Assembly (NCBI RefSeq): GCF_910594005.1
Contig: NC_057816.1
Coordinates: 39,423,797-39,487,796 of the forward strand
Source: Cervus elaphus
Taxonomy: Eukaryota > Chordata > Mammalia > Artiodactyla > Cervidae
Direction: 5' to 3'
DNA length: 64,000 nt
Shown: positions 43,654-55,426 of the stretch, piece by piece
Position numbering within the stretch: position 1 is the first letter of the stretch
How the letters are laid out: each line of letters begins with the position of its first letter
Program-made: the position numbers and the translations under genes
Notes under the pieces: model-generated
Told to the model about the DNA's origin: nothing
Database searches by the model: none
What the model saw: only the letters and a program-made list of their open reading frames with translations

Positions 43654-44352
43654 CAGTTCAACTCAGTTCAGTTGCTCAGTCGTGTCCAACTCTTTGTGAC
43701 CACTATGGACTGCAGCCATGTCAGGCTTCCCTGTCCATCACCAATTCCCGGAGCTTACTCAAACTCATGTCCATCGAGTCAGTAATGCCATCCAACCATC
43801 TCATCCTCTGTCATCCCCTTCTCCTCCTGCCTTCAATCTTTCCCAGCATCAGGGTCTTTTCCAAGGAGTCAGTTCTTTGCATCAGGTAGCCAAAGTATCG
43901 TAGCTTCAGCTTCAGCATCAGTTCTTCCAATGAATATTCAGGACTGATTTCCTTTAGGATGGACTGGTTGGATCTCCTTGCAGTCCAAGGGACTCTCAAG
44001 AGTCTTCCCCAACACCACAGTTCAAAAGCATCAATTCTTCAGCATTCAGCTTTCTTTTTTCTTTTTTTGTATTCAGCTTTCTTTATGGTCCAACTCTCAC
44101 ATCCATACATGACTACTGGAAAAACCATAGCTTTGACTAGATGGACCTTTGTTGGCAAAGTAATATCTCTGCTTTTTAATATGCTGTCTAGTTGGTCATA
44201 ACTTTTCTTCCAAGGAGCAAGCGTTTTTTTAATTTCATGGCTGCAGTCACCATCTGCAGTGATTTTGACATCCAAGAAAATAAAGTCTGTCACTGTTTCC
44301 ATTGTTTTCCCATCTATTTGCCATGAAGTGATGGGACCGGATCTTCATTTTT
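43654..44352 (-). mobile_element. BovB 3' end, 0.7 kb
   Basis: Reverse-strand BovB from CAGTTCAACTCAGTTCAG to CCATGAAGTGATGGGACC, between GACCCCAT words at 43646-43653 and 44353-44360. Minus frames 43999-43811 and 44302-44039 hold the C-terminal region. At 44057-44070 a T-rich 14-mer sits between two copies of ATTCAGCTTTCTT (44044-44056, 44071-44083), which adds Lys/Arg codons to the second frame. Confidence 0.93.
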
Positions 44353-44559
44353 GACCCCATATTCCCCTCTAATTCTCTATATTCTTGGTCACTCATTTAT
44401 TCACTCACTTGGACAACATATAAATGAGCACTAACTATGCTTCATGCACTGAATATTACTATGACAATAAGCAAGAAACAATGAGGTGTTAGACTAAAAC
44501 AGCTAAAAGAATAATACTCAGAGCCAGTATAATGTAGCATTTCTATATACTAACTTATA

Positions 44560-44708
44560 AAGTTCACTGTTGTTTCAAGTAATGTCTTCCCACTAGACTA
44601 TAAGCTCCTAACTAGATCCAGACATTGTATCTTTAATTCTTTTGAACAGTCAGCATAGTAGTGGCCCTTATTTAGAAGATATTTACTAAATAATTGTTAG
44701 TTGAATGT
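44560..44708 (+). mobile_element. L2 LINE 3' terminus
   Basis: TCTTCCCACTAGACTATAAG, CTCCTAACTAGATCCAG, GACATTGTATCTTTAATTC, AGTAGTGGCCCTTATTTAG, then TTAGTTGAATG. This is the terminal L2 order ('actagactgtgagctcc ... tgttgaatgaa'). Confidence 0.68.
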
Positions 44709-46052
44709 GCACAGATACAACTTAAGGAGGGATTGTACTTCTCTTAGTAAAGTAATAGCTGAATATTACCAACTTCTTGTTGGCCTCCTTGGTTGTAAAA
44801 AAAAAATGGCACTGTTTTCTCAAAGTTAATCACTGTTTTTCTTTTCTGTATCTAAGTCTCTATTTCAGAACTCACTACTCTGAACTTTATCTGAATACTG
44901 ACTAGACAAACTCGGCTAGATTTTTCCATTTGCTCACATAAGAATTAAAAATTTAAACAACCTTCAAGAATGCAATTTCAGCAAGTTACTAAGAAGCAGA
45001 TGAAACCTTGATCATCTTCAGACTTTGCAAAGGTGTTATTACACTAATAATTTAACCATCTCATTAAGTTGGCTTTTAACCTGATGTCCCAAAGAGTGAA
45101 GTTTACTTTAGAATCTCTTTAATGAAATACATCTTCAAGCTCTAGAACAGTTCAGTGATGGGTGGTAATTAGCATTAGATGAACAGAAAGATCTCCACTC
45201 AACAAATGAGTCTTTACTCTAAAATTCCACAAAGTAGTCAAGTATAAGCAGAATAATTTAAGCCTACTTTCAACAAGCAATTAACAAAACAACCAATAAG
45301 TCCTCAAATTTGAAGAGGAAAATAATTATTCTTTTAGGAGATGAGGGCATGATAAGATTAGGAAAAAAAAACTTTACTCAAATATATGCCCTTTTAATGG
45401 AAGCCCCTAATATCAATCTAGTCACTATAATTTAAGAAATATTTAATCACATGTCAAATGCTGTGTTGAGCACCATGGGAAAGACAAGATCAGTAAGTCA
45501 TGTACCCTTTCCTTACGCACCTCACAATCAACTAGAGGTGACATGCATAACAAATAACTGCTTAACATAGTTGTAATTATGGTGAACATAGTGTAATTAT
45601 GTCAGAGAGCTGACAGCTTAGACAATACTCTTCACTAATAAAGGACATGGTGTGACAGAGGAAATATTATAGGGAAGGAAGAAACAGGTGAACAGAAGAA
45701 GGTGAAACTCTAATGACTTTTGAATTGGGGTGGGGTGGGGAGAGTAACATAGAGAAGAAAATTACTGGGAAAAAAGGAAAAGATGCCTACTACTTGTCCC
45801 CCCCCACACACACACAAACACAAAATTCCACTTCCTCCTTTTCTCTCCTATTAAGTTTACAGGAAAAACAGAAGATTTCAAATATCTAAGAACGTAAGCA
45901 CAGGGACAAGGATACAGCCAGTTTCCTCTGTATCCTAGAAAAATCACAGATGTTACTCATATCTGAACTCTCAGAGAAGATGAAGAGCCAAGGCTCCAAG
46001 CTAGCTAATTCACAGCAGAGGCCAATGCGAAAGCCAACTCATAAAGATACCC
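44709..46052. other. Unassigned DNA with an ancient-repeat copy
   Basis: No gene. About 45430-45690 follows the unnamed repeat: AAATATTTAATCACATGTC, TGCTGTGTTGAGCACCATGG, AGACAAGATCAGTAAG, CTTACGCACCTCACAATC. A G-rich stretch lies at 45726-45741. Confidence 0.45.
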
Positions 46053-46823
46053 ACTCTCAGAACCCTCCCACACTGTTGGTAGGAATGTAAACTGATACAA
46101 CCACTATGGAAAACACTATGGAAGTTCCTTAAAAATCTAAAAATAGAGCTACCATATGATCCTGCAACCCCACTCCGGGGCATATATTGGAGGAAAAAAA
46201 CATGGTATAAAAGGATAAAGCATCCCAGTGTTCATTGCAACACTGTTTACAATAACCAAGACATGGAAACAACTTAAATGTCCATCGACAGAGAAGTGGA
46301 TAAAGAAGATGTGGTACACATATAAAATGGAATATTACTCAGCCATTAACAGGAACGGAATGCCATTTGCAGCATTATGGATGGACATGGAGACTGTCAT
46401 ACTGAGTGAAGTAAGTCAGAGAAGGACAAATATTCTATGACAATCCTTATACATGAAATATTTTTTAAAATGGTACAAATGAACTTATTTACAAAATAGA
46501 TACAAACTCTCAGACTTAGAGAAGGATCTCATGGTTGCCAGAGGGAAGGATGGGAGGAAGGGATAGTTAGGGAGTTTGAGATAGACATGTCACACTGCTA
46601 CATTTAAAATGGATAGCCAACAAGGACCTTGCTGTATAGCACAGGGAACTCTGCTCAACATTATGTGGAAGCCTGGATGGGAGGGAAGTTTGGGCGAAAA
46701 TGGATACATGTATATGTATGGCTGAACCCCTCTCCTGTCCACCTGAAAACTATCACAACATTGTTAACTGGCTGTACTCCAATATAAAATAAGGTTTTAA
46801 AAAAAGATATCTGCAAAAAAATA
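46053..46823 (+). mobile_element. Older L1 3' end
   Basis: Starts in the ORF2 C-terminus (CCCACACTGTTGGTAGGAAT) and continues through the 46228-46440 frame (M-F-I-A-T-L-F-T-I-T-K-T-W-K-Q ... M-E-Y-Y-S-A-I-N). The 3'UTR holds AGGGAACTCTGCTCAACATT and GGCTGTACTCCAATATAAAA. The direct repeat AAAGATACC at 46043-46051 and 46824-46832 may be a 9-bp target-site duplication. More diverged than the full-length ruminant L1. Confidence 0.82.
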
Positions 46824-46832
46824 AAAGATACC

Positions 46833-47409
46833 TCCTCCCTGTGCCTGACATTGGATTCTCCAGAAGTAGACCCTGAAAACAGAATTCATGTGAAAATTAG
46901 TTACTAAAAAGTGTGTTCTTAGAAAAGCATTGTAGAGGAGTAGGAAAGCAAGACTTAAAAGGAAAGAGGCCACACCACAAGGGTACAGTATTTAGCACAA
47001 TCTGACAGGTGGTATCTTTAGTTGAAGTCCATGGGGGCTCTGAAAACAGTACAAAAAACATGTATGGAGTCCTTCCAAGGGGTCCAGGGCCTGAGGTATT
47101 TATAAAGTCACATTGTTAAGTCACTGGTTAAGAGCTGCCTCCAGTAAGAGGAAGGAGCTGAAAGGAGGCATCCAACAGGCTGAGGGCTGTTCTCCAACAG
47201 GTGACGGACATCAGAAACGAAATAACAATGACAGAAGCATTAACAGTAGCTGCTACACTCTAACTGCTGTGAGTGGTGAGACGGACACCCAACAGAGTGG
47301 GATTTGTATAAAATGAGGAATCACAGTTTCTATATTCAGTTTTTCACTTAAACATCCTAGTATCAATTTTCATTTATACATTTTTTTCTGCTCATTAAAT
47401 TCCTATTTT
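46833..47409. other. Unassigned DNA
   Basis: No gene. The 67-codon frame 47113-47316 has no domain. It ends at the pre-insertion site of the full-length L1 (TCCTATTTT, 47401-47409). Confidence 0.5.
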
Positions 47410-47422
47410 AAATAGGGCATTA
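47410..47422 (+). repeat. Target-site duplication, 5' copy
   Basis: AAATAGGGCATTA, identical to 55323-55335. Preceded by TTTT, so the join TTTT/AAAT matches the preferred L1 endonuclease cut site on the opposite strand. Confidence 0.95.
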
Positions 47423-47430
47423 GGAGGAGC

Positions 47431-47440
47431 CAAGATGGCG
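47431..47440 (+). promoter_or_regulatory. YY1-like site at L1 start
   Basis: CAAGATGGCG, nine bases after the element's first base. In human L1 a YY1 site (CAAGATGGC core) at the same place directs accurate transcription start. Position and sequence both match, so the role is inferred by analogy. Confidence 0.8.
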
Positions 47441-48824
47441 AAGGAGTAGGACGGGGAGACCACTTTCTCTCCTACGAATTCATCAAAAGAATAACTGAAC
47501 GCAGAGCAAACTTCACAAAACAACTTCTGATCGCTAGCTGAGGTCATCAGGCGCCCAGAAAAGCAGCCCATTGTCTTTGAAAGGAGGTAGGACAAAATAT
47601 AAAAGATAAAACGTGAGACAAAAGAGCTAAGGACGGAGATCGTCCCGGGAAGGGAGTCTTAATAGAGGACGTTTCCAGACACCGGGAAACCCTCGCACTG
47701 GCGGGCCTGGGGGAAGTGTTTGAATCTCGGAGGGCAACCTGACTGGGAGGGAAACAATAAATAAAACCCACAGATTACGAGCCTAAAAGCAACTCCCAGC
47801 AGAAAAGTACCCCAGACACCCGCATCTGCCACCAGCAAGTGGGGGCCGAACGGAGAGGAGCGGGTGGCATTGCTTGGGCTAGGGTCCGGGCTTGAGTGCC
47901 CTGAGGACAATCGGAGGGAGCTTTTGTGAGTTGCCAACTTGAACTGTGGGAGAGCAAAAGAGAGAGAGAAAATTAACCGGCCTGAACACACTGCCTGCCA
48001 TTCGCAGAACAAAGGGACTGAGAAAGTCCAGAGAAGAGCTCACAGGCTGAGGACCAGCCCAGCCCCGCCGGAGGCAGGAGGCAACGGGGAGGGGAAGGGG
48101 GCAGGCTCGGCCCCAAGGACCGCATCCCCTGCCACACTACAAACAGGCCTCCAGTTTCTAGTCAAAGACCTCCTGAGATTCTGGATGGTCGACATCCGCC
48201 GGGAGGGTCGCGGCGAGACACAGGGCGCAAGCACCCGACCGGCACGGGCGGGGACTGGGGCTGGGGACATGGAGGGCAGAAGGCGCACGCACCCGACGGG
48301 AGCCAGGGGAAACTGAGACTGGGACCTCGGAAGGGACTGGGCGTGCCACGCCTGGGGAGAGTGCGCCCGTCAAGCCCCTGGCTGCCTGGACCGCTCTGAC
48401 GGGGAAGGCACAGGGAGCAGGCGCAGCTTTTTGTTCTGCGCTTTTGTGGAACACCCCAGGGCTGGAACCGCGCGCGCTCCATATAGAGCAGCCGGGAGCC
48501 TGAGCAGCGCAGACGGAGAAAGCAGCGCCAGCCCCTCCCCGCAGCGCGATGGAACTAGCAACCTGAATAAGAGTCCACCTCCTCCCGCCTGTGTCAGGGC
48601 GGAAATGAGGCTCTGAAGAGACCGGCAAACAGAAGCCAAATAAACAAAGGGAACCGCTTCAGAAGGGACCGGTGCAACAGATTAAAATCCCTGTAGAAAA
48701 CACCGACTACACCAGAAGGGGCCTGTAGATATCGAGAAGTGTAAGCTGGAACGAGGAGCTATCTGAAACTGAGCCGAACCCACACTGACCGCAACAGCTC
48801 CAGAGAAATTCCTAGATATATTTT

Positions 48825-49250
48825 TACTTTTTTCTTTTTTAAGTAAGAAAAAAAAACAATTTTTTTTATTTTTTTCTTTTTTATTTTTTCTCTTTTATTT
48901 TCCTTTAAAATTCCCTATTACTCCCCCATTACTCCTTAACTATCAATTTCATAGATTTTTATGATTTTTTTAATTAGGGAAAAATTTTTTTTTTCCTTTT
49001 TTTTTTCTTCTTTTTTTTTCCTTTTTCTCTTCTATTTTCTATTTTTCTTTTTCTCTTATTTCTTTTAAAGTCCTCTAGTACTCCTCTACTACTCCTTAAT
49101 TTTCATTTTCAATACACTATAACCTTACAAAAAAAAAAGAGAAGCCCTATTTTTAAACCGAACTTCATATATATTTCTAAAATTTTTTTTGTATGTTTTG
49201 GTTTTTCTTTTTAATATAGTATTTTTAAGAGTCTAACCTCTACTCTAGAT
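48825..49250 (+). repeat. T-rich low-complexity block in L1 5'UTR
   Basis: Long runs of T broken by single C (TTTTTTTATTTTTTTCTTTT and relatives) and two related segments around TTATTACTCC / CTACTACTCC (48915, 49088), so part of the block appears duplicated internally. Confidence 0.75.
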
Positions 49251-50140
49251 TTTTAATTTTTGTATTTCAGTATATGATATAAATTGTGAACATTTAAGAA
49301 TCCAATATTCAGTTCCCATTTTTATTCAGGAGTGTGTTGATATTCTCTCCCAATCTTGACTCTCTGTTTTCTACCTCAGAACACCTCTATTTCCTCCTTT
49401 CCCCTTCTCTTCCCAATCCAATTCTGTGAATCTTTGTGGGTGTCTGGGCTACGGAGAACACTCTGGGAACAGACAACTGCATAGATCTGTCTCTCTCCTC
49501 TTGAGTCCCCCCTTTTGTCCTCCTGCTCATCTCTATCTCCCTCCCCCCTCTCCTCTTCTTCATGTAATTCTGTGAACCTTCCTGGGTGTCCCTAACGGGG
49601 GAGAATCTTTTCGCCATTAACCTAGAAGTTTTATTATCAGTGCTGTATAGTTGGAGAAGTCCTGAGACTACAGGAAGAATAAAACTGAAATCCAGAGGCA
49701 GGAGACTTAAGCCCAAAACCTGAGAACACCAGAAAACTCCTGACTACATGTACTTTAAGTAATAAGTGACCGTCCAAAAGCCTCCATACCTACACTGAAA
49801 CCAACCACCACCCAAGAGCCAATAAGTTTTAGAGCAAGACATACCACGCAAATTCTCCAGCAATGCAGGAACATAGCCCTGAACATCAACATACAGGCTG
49901 CCCAAGGTCACACCTAACACATAGACCCATCTCAAAACTCATTACTGGGCACTCCATTGCTCTCCAAAGAGAAGAAATCAAGTTCCACACACCAGAACAC
50001 CGACGCAAGCTTCCCTAACCAGGAAACCTTGACAAGCCAATCGTCTAACCCCACCCACTGGGTAAAACCTCCACAATAAAAAGGAACCACAGACCTCCAG
50101 AATACAGAAATCCCACTCCAGACACAGCAATCTAAACAAG

Positions 50141-51077
50141 ATGAAAAGGCAGAGAAATACCCAACAGGTAAAGGAACATGGAAAATGCCCACCAAGTCAA
50201 ACAAAAGAGTAGGAGATAGGGAATCTACCTGAAAAAGAATTTAGAATGATAATAAAAATGATCCAAAATCTTGAAAACAAAATGGAGTTACAGATAAATA
50301 GCCTGGAGACAAAGATTGAAAGGATGCAAGAAATGTTTAATAAAGACCTAGAAGAAATAAAAAAGAGTCAATTAAAAATGAATAATGCAATGAATGATAT
50401 CAAAAACACTCTGGAGGGAACCAATAACGGGGACAGAAGATAGGATAAGTGAGGTAGAATATAGGATAAGTGACGTAGAAGATAAAATGGTGGAAATAAA
50501 TGAAGCAGAGAGGAAAAAAGAAAAAATGATCAAAAGAAATGAGGACAACCTCAGGGACCTCTGGGACAATGTGAAATGCCCCAACATTCGAATCATAGGA
50601 GTCCCAGAAGAAGAAGACAAAAAGAAAGGCCATGAGAAAATACTCGAGGAGATAATAGATGAAAACTTCCCTAAAATGGACAAGGAAATAGCCACCCATG
50701 TCCAAGAAACCCAGAGAGTCCCAAACAGGATAAACCCAAGGCGAAACACCCCAAGACACATATTAATCAAATTAACAAAGATCAAACACAAAGAACAAAT
50801 ACTAAAAGCAGCAAGGGAGAAACAACAAATAACACACAAAGGGATTCCCATAAGGATGACAGCTGATCTATCAATAGAAACCCTCCAGGCCAGAAGGGAA
50901 TGGCAGGACATACTGAAAGTAATGAAAGAGAATAACCTACAACCTAGATTACTGTACCCAGCAAGGATCTCATTCAGATATGAAGGAGAATTCAAAAGCT
51001 TTACAGACAAGCAAAAGCTGAGAGAATTCAGCACCACCAAACCAGCTCTTCAACAAATGCTAAAGGATCTTCTCTAG
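50141..51077 (+). pseudogene. L1 ORF1 (RNA-binding protein), broken
   Basis: ORF1 protein coats L1 RNA as a trimer: coiled coil, RRM, then C-terminal domain. ATG at 50141 (M-K-R-Q-R-N). Codon 24 is TAG (50210-50212), then the same frame reopens through 50443 with the heptad-rich coiled coil (I-Q-N-L-E-N-K-M-E-L-Q-I-N-S-L-E-T-K). A +1 shift near 50425-50440 moves reading to the frame that ends at 51077. That frame holds the RRM and C-terminal domain (N-I-R-I-I-G-V-P-E-E-E; T-A-D-L-S-I-E-T-L-Q-A-R-R-E-W). The span is about 312 codons, close to the family's size. Two lesions at least; no full-length protein possible. Confidence 0.93.
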
Positions 51078-51128
51078 ACAGGAAATGCAGAAAGGTTGTA
51101 TAAATGTGAACCCAAAACAACAAAGTAA

Positions 51129-54100
51129 ATGGCAACAGGACCACACCTATCAATAATTACCTTAAATGTAAATGGGTTGAATGCCCCAACCAAAAGACAA
51201 AGATTGGCTGAATGGATACAAAAACAAGACCCCTATATATGCTGTCTACAAGAGACCCACCTCAAAACACGAGACACATACAGACTAAAAGTGAAGGACT
51301 GGAAAAAAATATTACACGCAAACGGAGACCAAAAGAAAGCAGGAGTCACAATACTCATATCAGATAAAATAGACTTTCAAATAAAGGATGTGAAAAGAGA
51401 CAAAGAAGGACACTACATAATGATCAAAGGATCAATCCAAGAAGAAGATATAACAATTATAAATATATATGCACCCAACATAGGAGCACCGCAATATGTA
51501 TGACAAACGCTAATGAGTATGAAAGAGGAAATTAATAGTAACACAATAATAGTGGGAGACTTTAATACCCCACTCACAACTATGGATAGATCAACTAAAC
51601 AGAAAATTAGCAAGGAAACACAAACCTTAAATGACACAATGGACCAGCTAGACCTAATTGATATCTATAGGACATTTCACCCCAAAACAATCAACTTCAC
51701 CTTTTTCTCAAGTGCACACGGAACCTTCTCCAGAATAGATCACATCCTGGGCCATAAATCTGGTCTTGGAAAATTCAAAAAAATTGAAATCATTCCAGTC
51801 ATCTTTTCTGACCACAGTGCAGTAAGATTAGATCTCAATTACAGGAAAAAAAAATTGTTAAAAATTCAAACATATGGAGGCTAAATAACACGCTTCTGAA
51901 TAACCAACAAATCTAGAAGAAATCAAAAAAGAAATCAAAGTATGTATAGAAATGAATGAAAATGAAAACACAACAACCCAAAACCTATGGGACACTGTAA
52001 AAGCACTGCTAAGGGGAAGGTTCATAGCATTACAGGCTTACATCAAGAAACAAGAAAAAAGCCAAATAAATAACCTAACTCTACACCTAAAGCAATTAGA
52101 GAAGGAAGAAATGAAGAACCCCAGGGTTAGCAGAAGGAAAGAAATCTTAAAAATTAGGGCAGAAATAAATGCAAAAGAAACTAAAGAGACCATAGCAAAA
52201 ATCAACAAAGCTAAAAGCTGGTTTTTTGAAAAAATAAACAAAATTGACAAACCATTAGCAAGACTCATTAAGAAACAAAGAGAGAAGAACCAAATTAACA
52301 AAATTAGAAATGAAAATGGAGAGATCACAACAGACACCACTGAAATACAAAGGATCGTAAGAGACTACTACCAGCAGCTCTATGCCAATAAAATGGACAA
52401 CTTGGATGAAATGGACAAATTCTTAGAAAAGTATAACTTTCCAAAACTGAACCAGGAAGAAATAGAAGATCTTAACAGACCCATCACAAGCAAGGAAATC
52501 GAAACTGTAATCAAAAATCTTCCAGCAAACAAAAGCCCAGGACCAGATGGCTTCACAGCTGAATTCTACCAAAAATTTAGAGAAGAGCTAACACCTATCT
52601 TACTCAAACTCTTCCAGAAAATTGCAGAAGAAGGTAAGCTTCCAAACTCATTCTATGAGGCCACCATCACCCTAATTCCAAAACCAGACAAAGATGCCAC
52701 AAAAAAAGAAAACTACAGGCCAATATCACTGATGAACATAGATGCAAAAATCCTTAACAAAATTCTAGCAAACAGAATCCAACAACATATTAAAAAAATC
52801 ATACACCATGACCAAGTGGGCTTTATCCCAGGAATGCAAGGATTCTTTAATATCCGCAAATCAATCAATGTAATACACCACATTAACAAGTTGAAAGATA
52901 AAAACCATATGATTATCTCAATAGATGCAGAGAAAGCCTTTGACAAAATTCAACACTCATTTATGATTAAAACTCTCCAAAAAGCAGGAATAGAAGGAAC
53001 ATACCTCAACATAATAAAAGCTATATATGACAAACCCACAGCAAGCATCACCCTCAATGGTGAAAAATTGAAGGCATTTCCCCTGAAATCAGGAACAAGA
53101 CAAGGGTGCCCACTCTCACCACTACTATTCAACATAGTGTTGGAAGTTCTGGCCACAGCAATCAGAGCAGAAAAAGAAGTAAAAGGAATCCAGATAGGAA
53201 AAGAAGAAGTAAAACTCTCACTGTTTGCAGATGACATGATCCTCTATATAGAAAACCCTAAAGACTCTACCAGAAAATTACTAGAGCTAATCAATGAATA
53301 TAGTAAAGTTGCAGGATATAAAATTAACACACAGAAATCCCTTGCATTCCTATATACTAACGATGAAAAAACAGAAAGAGAAATTAAGGAAACAATACCA
53401 TTCACCATTGCAACAAAAAGAATAAAATACTTAGGAGTATATCTACCTAAAGAAACAAAAGACCTATACATAGAAAACTATAAAACACTGATGAAAGAAA
53501 TCAAAGAGGACACAAACAGATGGAGAAACATACCGTGTTCATGGATTGGAAGAATCAATATTGTCAAAATGGCTATTCTACCTAAAGCAATCTATAGATT
53601 CAATGCAATCCCTACCAAGCTACCAACGGTATTTTTCACAGAACTAGACCAAAGAATTTCACAATTTGTATGGAAATACAAAAAACCTCGAATAGCCAAA
53701 GTAATCTTGAGAAAGAAGAATGGAACTGGAGGAATCAACCTGCCTGACTTCAGACTCTACTACAAAGCCACAGTCGTCAAGACAGTATGGTACTGGCACA
53801 AAGACAGAAATATAGATCAATGGAACAGAATAGAAAGCCCAGAGATAAATCCATGAACCTATGGACACCTTATCTTTGACAAAGGAGGCAAGGATATACA
53901 ATGGAAAAAAGACAACCTCTTTAACAAGTGGTGCTGGGATAACTGGTCAACCACTTGTAAAAGAATGAAACTAGAACACTTTCTAACACCATACACAAAA
54001 ATAAACTCAAAATGGATTAAAGATCTAAATGTAAGACCAGAAACTATACAACTCCTAGAGGAGAACATAGGCAAAACACTCTCCGACATAAATCACAGCA

Positions 54101-54949
54101 AGATCCTCTATGACCCACCTCCCAGAATATTGGAAATAAAAGCAGAACTAAACAAATGGGACCTAATGAAACTTAAAAGCCTTTGCACTACAAAGGAAAC
54201 TATAAGTAAGGTCAAAAAACAGCCCTCAGATTGGGAGAAAATAATAGCAAATGAAGAAACAGACAAAGGATTAATCTCAAAAATATACAAGCAACTCCTG
54301 AAGCTCAATTCCAGAAAAATAAATGACCCAATCAAAAAATGGGCCAAAGAACTAAACAGACATTTCTCCAAAGAAGACATACAGATGGCTAACAAACACA
54401 TGAAAAGATGCTCAACATCACTCATTATCAGAGAAATGCAAATCAAAACCACAATGAGGTACCATTACACGCTAGTCAGGATGGCTGCTATCCAAAAGTC
54501 TACAAGCAATAAATGCTGGAGAGGGTGTGGAGAAAAGGGAACCCTCTTATACTGTTGGTGGGAATGCACACTAGTACAGCCACTATGGAGAACAGTGTGG
54601 AGATTTCTTAAAAAACTGGAAATAGAACTGCCATGTGACCCAGCAATCCCACTTCTGGGCATACACACCGAGGAAACCAGATCTGAAAGAGACACGTGCA
54701 CCCCAGTGTTCATCGCAGCACTTGTTTATAATAGCCAGGACATGGAAGCAACCTAGATGCCCATCAGCAGAAGAATGGATAAGGAAGCTATGGTACATAT
54801 ACACAATGGAGTATTACTCAGCCATTAAAAACAATTCATTTGAATCAGTTCTAATGAGATGGATGAAACTGGAGCCCATTATACAGAGTGAAGTAAGCCA
54901 GAAAGATAAAGACCATTACAGTATACTAACACATATGTATGGAATTTAG
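51129..54949 (+). pseudogene. L1 ORF2 (endonuclease/reverse transcriptase), broken
   Basis: Span of about 1274 codons, equal to a full ORF2. Endonuclease: start S-I-I-T-L-N-V-N-G-L-N at 51129; C-L-Q-E-T-H; G-D-F-N-T-P; S-D-H-S-A near 51818. RT: 634 uninterrupted codons 51952-53856, with N-Y-R-P-I-S-L, S-I-D-A-E-K-A-F-D, G-T-R-Q-G-C-P-L-S-P and F-A-D-D at 53224-53235. C-terminal Cys motif near 54510-54570 reads C-W-R-G-C ... Y-C-W-W-E-C, with Tyr where His is usual. Lesions: TGA at 51501-51503 (from an Arg codon context), an extra A in the 9-A run at 51846-51854, loss of one base near 51913, TGA at 53854-53856, an extra T near 54721. The frame then runs to TAG 54947-54949. Confidence 0.95.
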
Positions 54950-55322
54950 AAAGACAGTAACGATAACCCTGTACGCAAAACAGAAAAAGAGACACAGATG
55001 TACAGAACAGACTTTTGGACTCTGTGGGAGAAGGTGAGGGTGGGATGTTTCGAGAGAACAGCATCGAAACATGTATATTATCTAGGGTGAAACAGATCAC
55101 CAGCCCAGGTGGGATGCATGAGACAAGTGCTCGGGCCTGGTGCACTGGGAGGACCCAGAAGGATCCAGTGGAGAGGGAGGTGGGAGGGGGGATCGGGATG
55201 GGGAATACGTGTAACTCTATGGCTGATTCATATCAATGTATGACAAAACCCACTGAAATGTTGTGAAGTAATTAGCCTCCAACTAATAAAAAAATAAATA
55301 AATAAAAATCTTAAAAATAAAT

Positions 55323-55335
55323 AAATAGGGCATTA
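55323..55335 (+). repeat. Target-site duplication, 3' copy
   Basis: AAATAGGGCATTA after the A-rich tail; matches 47410-47422 exactly. Confidence 0.95.
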
Positions 55336-55426
55336 ATAAAAGGGTTGAGAATTCAAACTCAGACAATTTTCAAATGTTCCCAGGATGGTGGGAAGGTAAG
55401 AAACTATGTCAGTAAAGCCAGTTCTA

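Larger units (their letters stand above)
47423..50140 (+). promoter_or_regulatory. L1 5'UTR with internal promoter
   Basis: 2.7 kb. The first 1.2 kb, and above all 47640-48620, is GC- and CpG-rich (for example GGTCGCGGCGAGACACAGGG), in strong contrast with the AT-rich surroundings. From about 48825 to 49250 it changes to T-rich low complexity, then to a C/T-rich section. In L1s this region carries an RNA polymerase II promoter. That it is active here is not shown. Several 60-156-codon frames on both strands arise from the GC richness. Confidence 0.85.
47423..55322 (+). mobile_element. Full-length ruminant L1 (7.9 kb)
   Basis: Complete non-LTR retrotransposon: 5'UTR 47423-50140, ORF1 50141-51077, short intergenic gap, ORF2 51129-54949, 3'UTR 54950-55322 ending in AATAAAAAAATAAATAAATA and a further A-rich tail. 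A perfect 13-bp duplication and a start beginning GGAGGAGCCAAGATGGCG show insertion of a full-length copy. It is close in sequence to the truncated L1 at 15.4 kb. Both ORFs are broken, so it is not autonomous. Confidence 0.97.

Noticed and set aside
48158..48628. 156-codon antisense ORF as a host gene
   Set aside because: It lies fully in the GC-rich 5'UTR of an L1, so it is repeat sequence. Moved to findings as a possible L1 antisense ORF only.
50372..51040. 222-codon minus-strand ORF
   Set aside because: Exact shadow of L1 ORF1 on the other strand. Its Ser/Leu/Phe-rich composition is what antisense of a Lys/Glu-rich gene gives.
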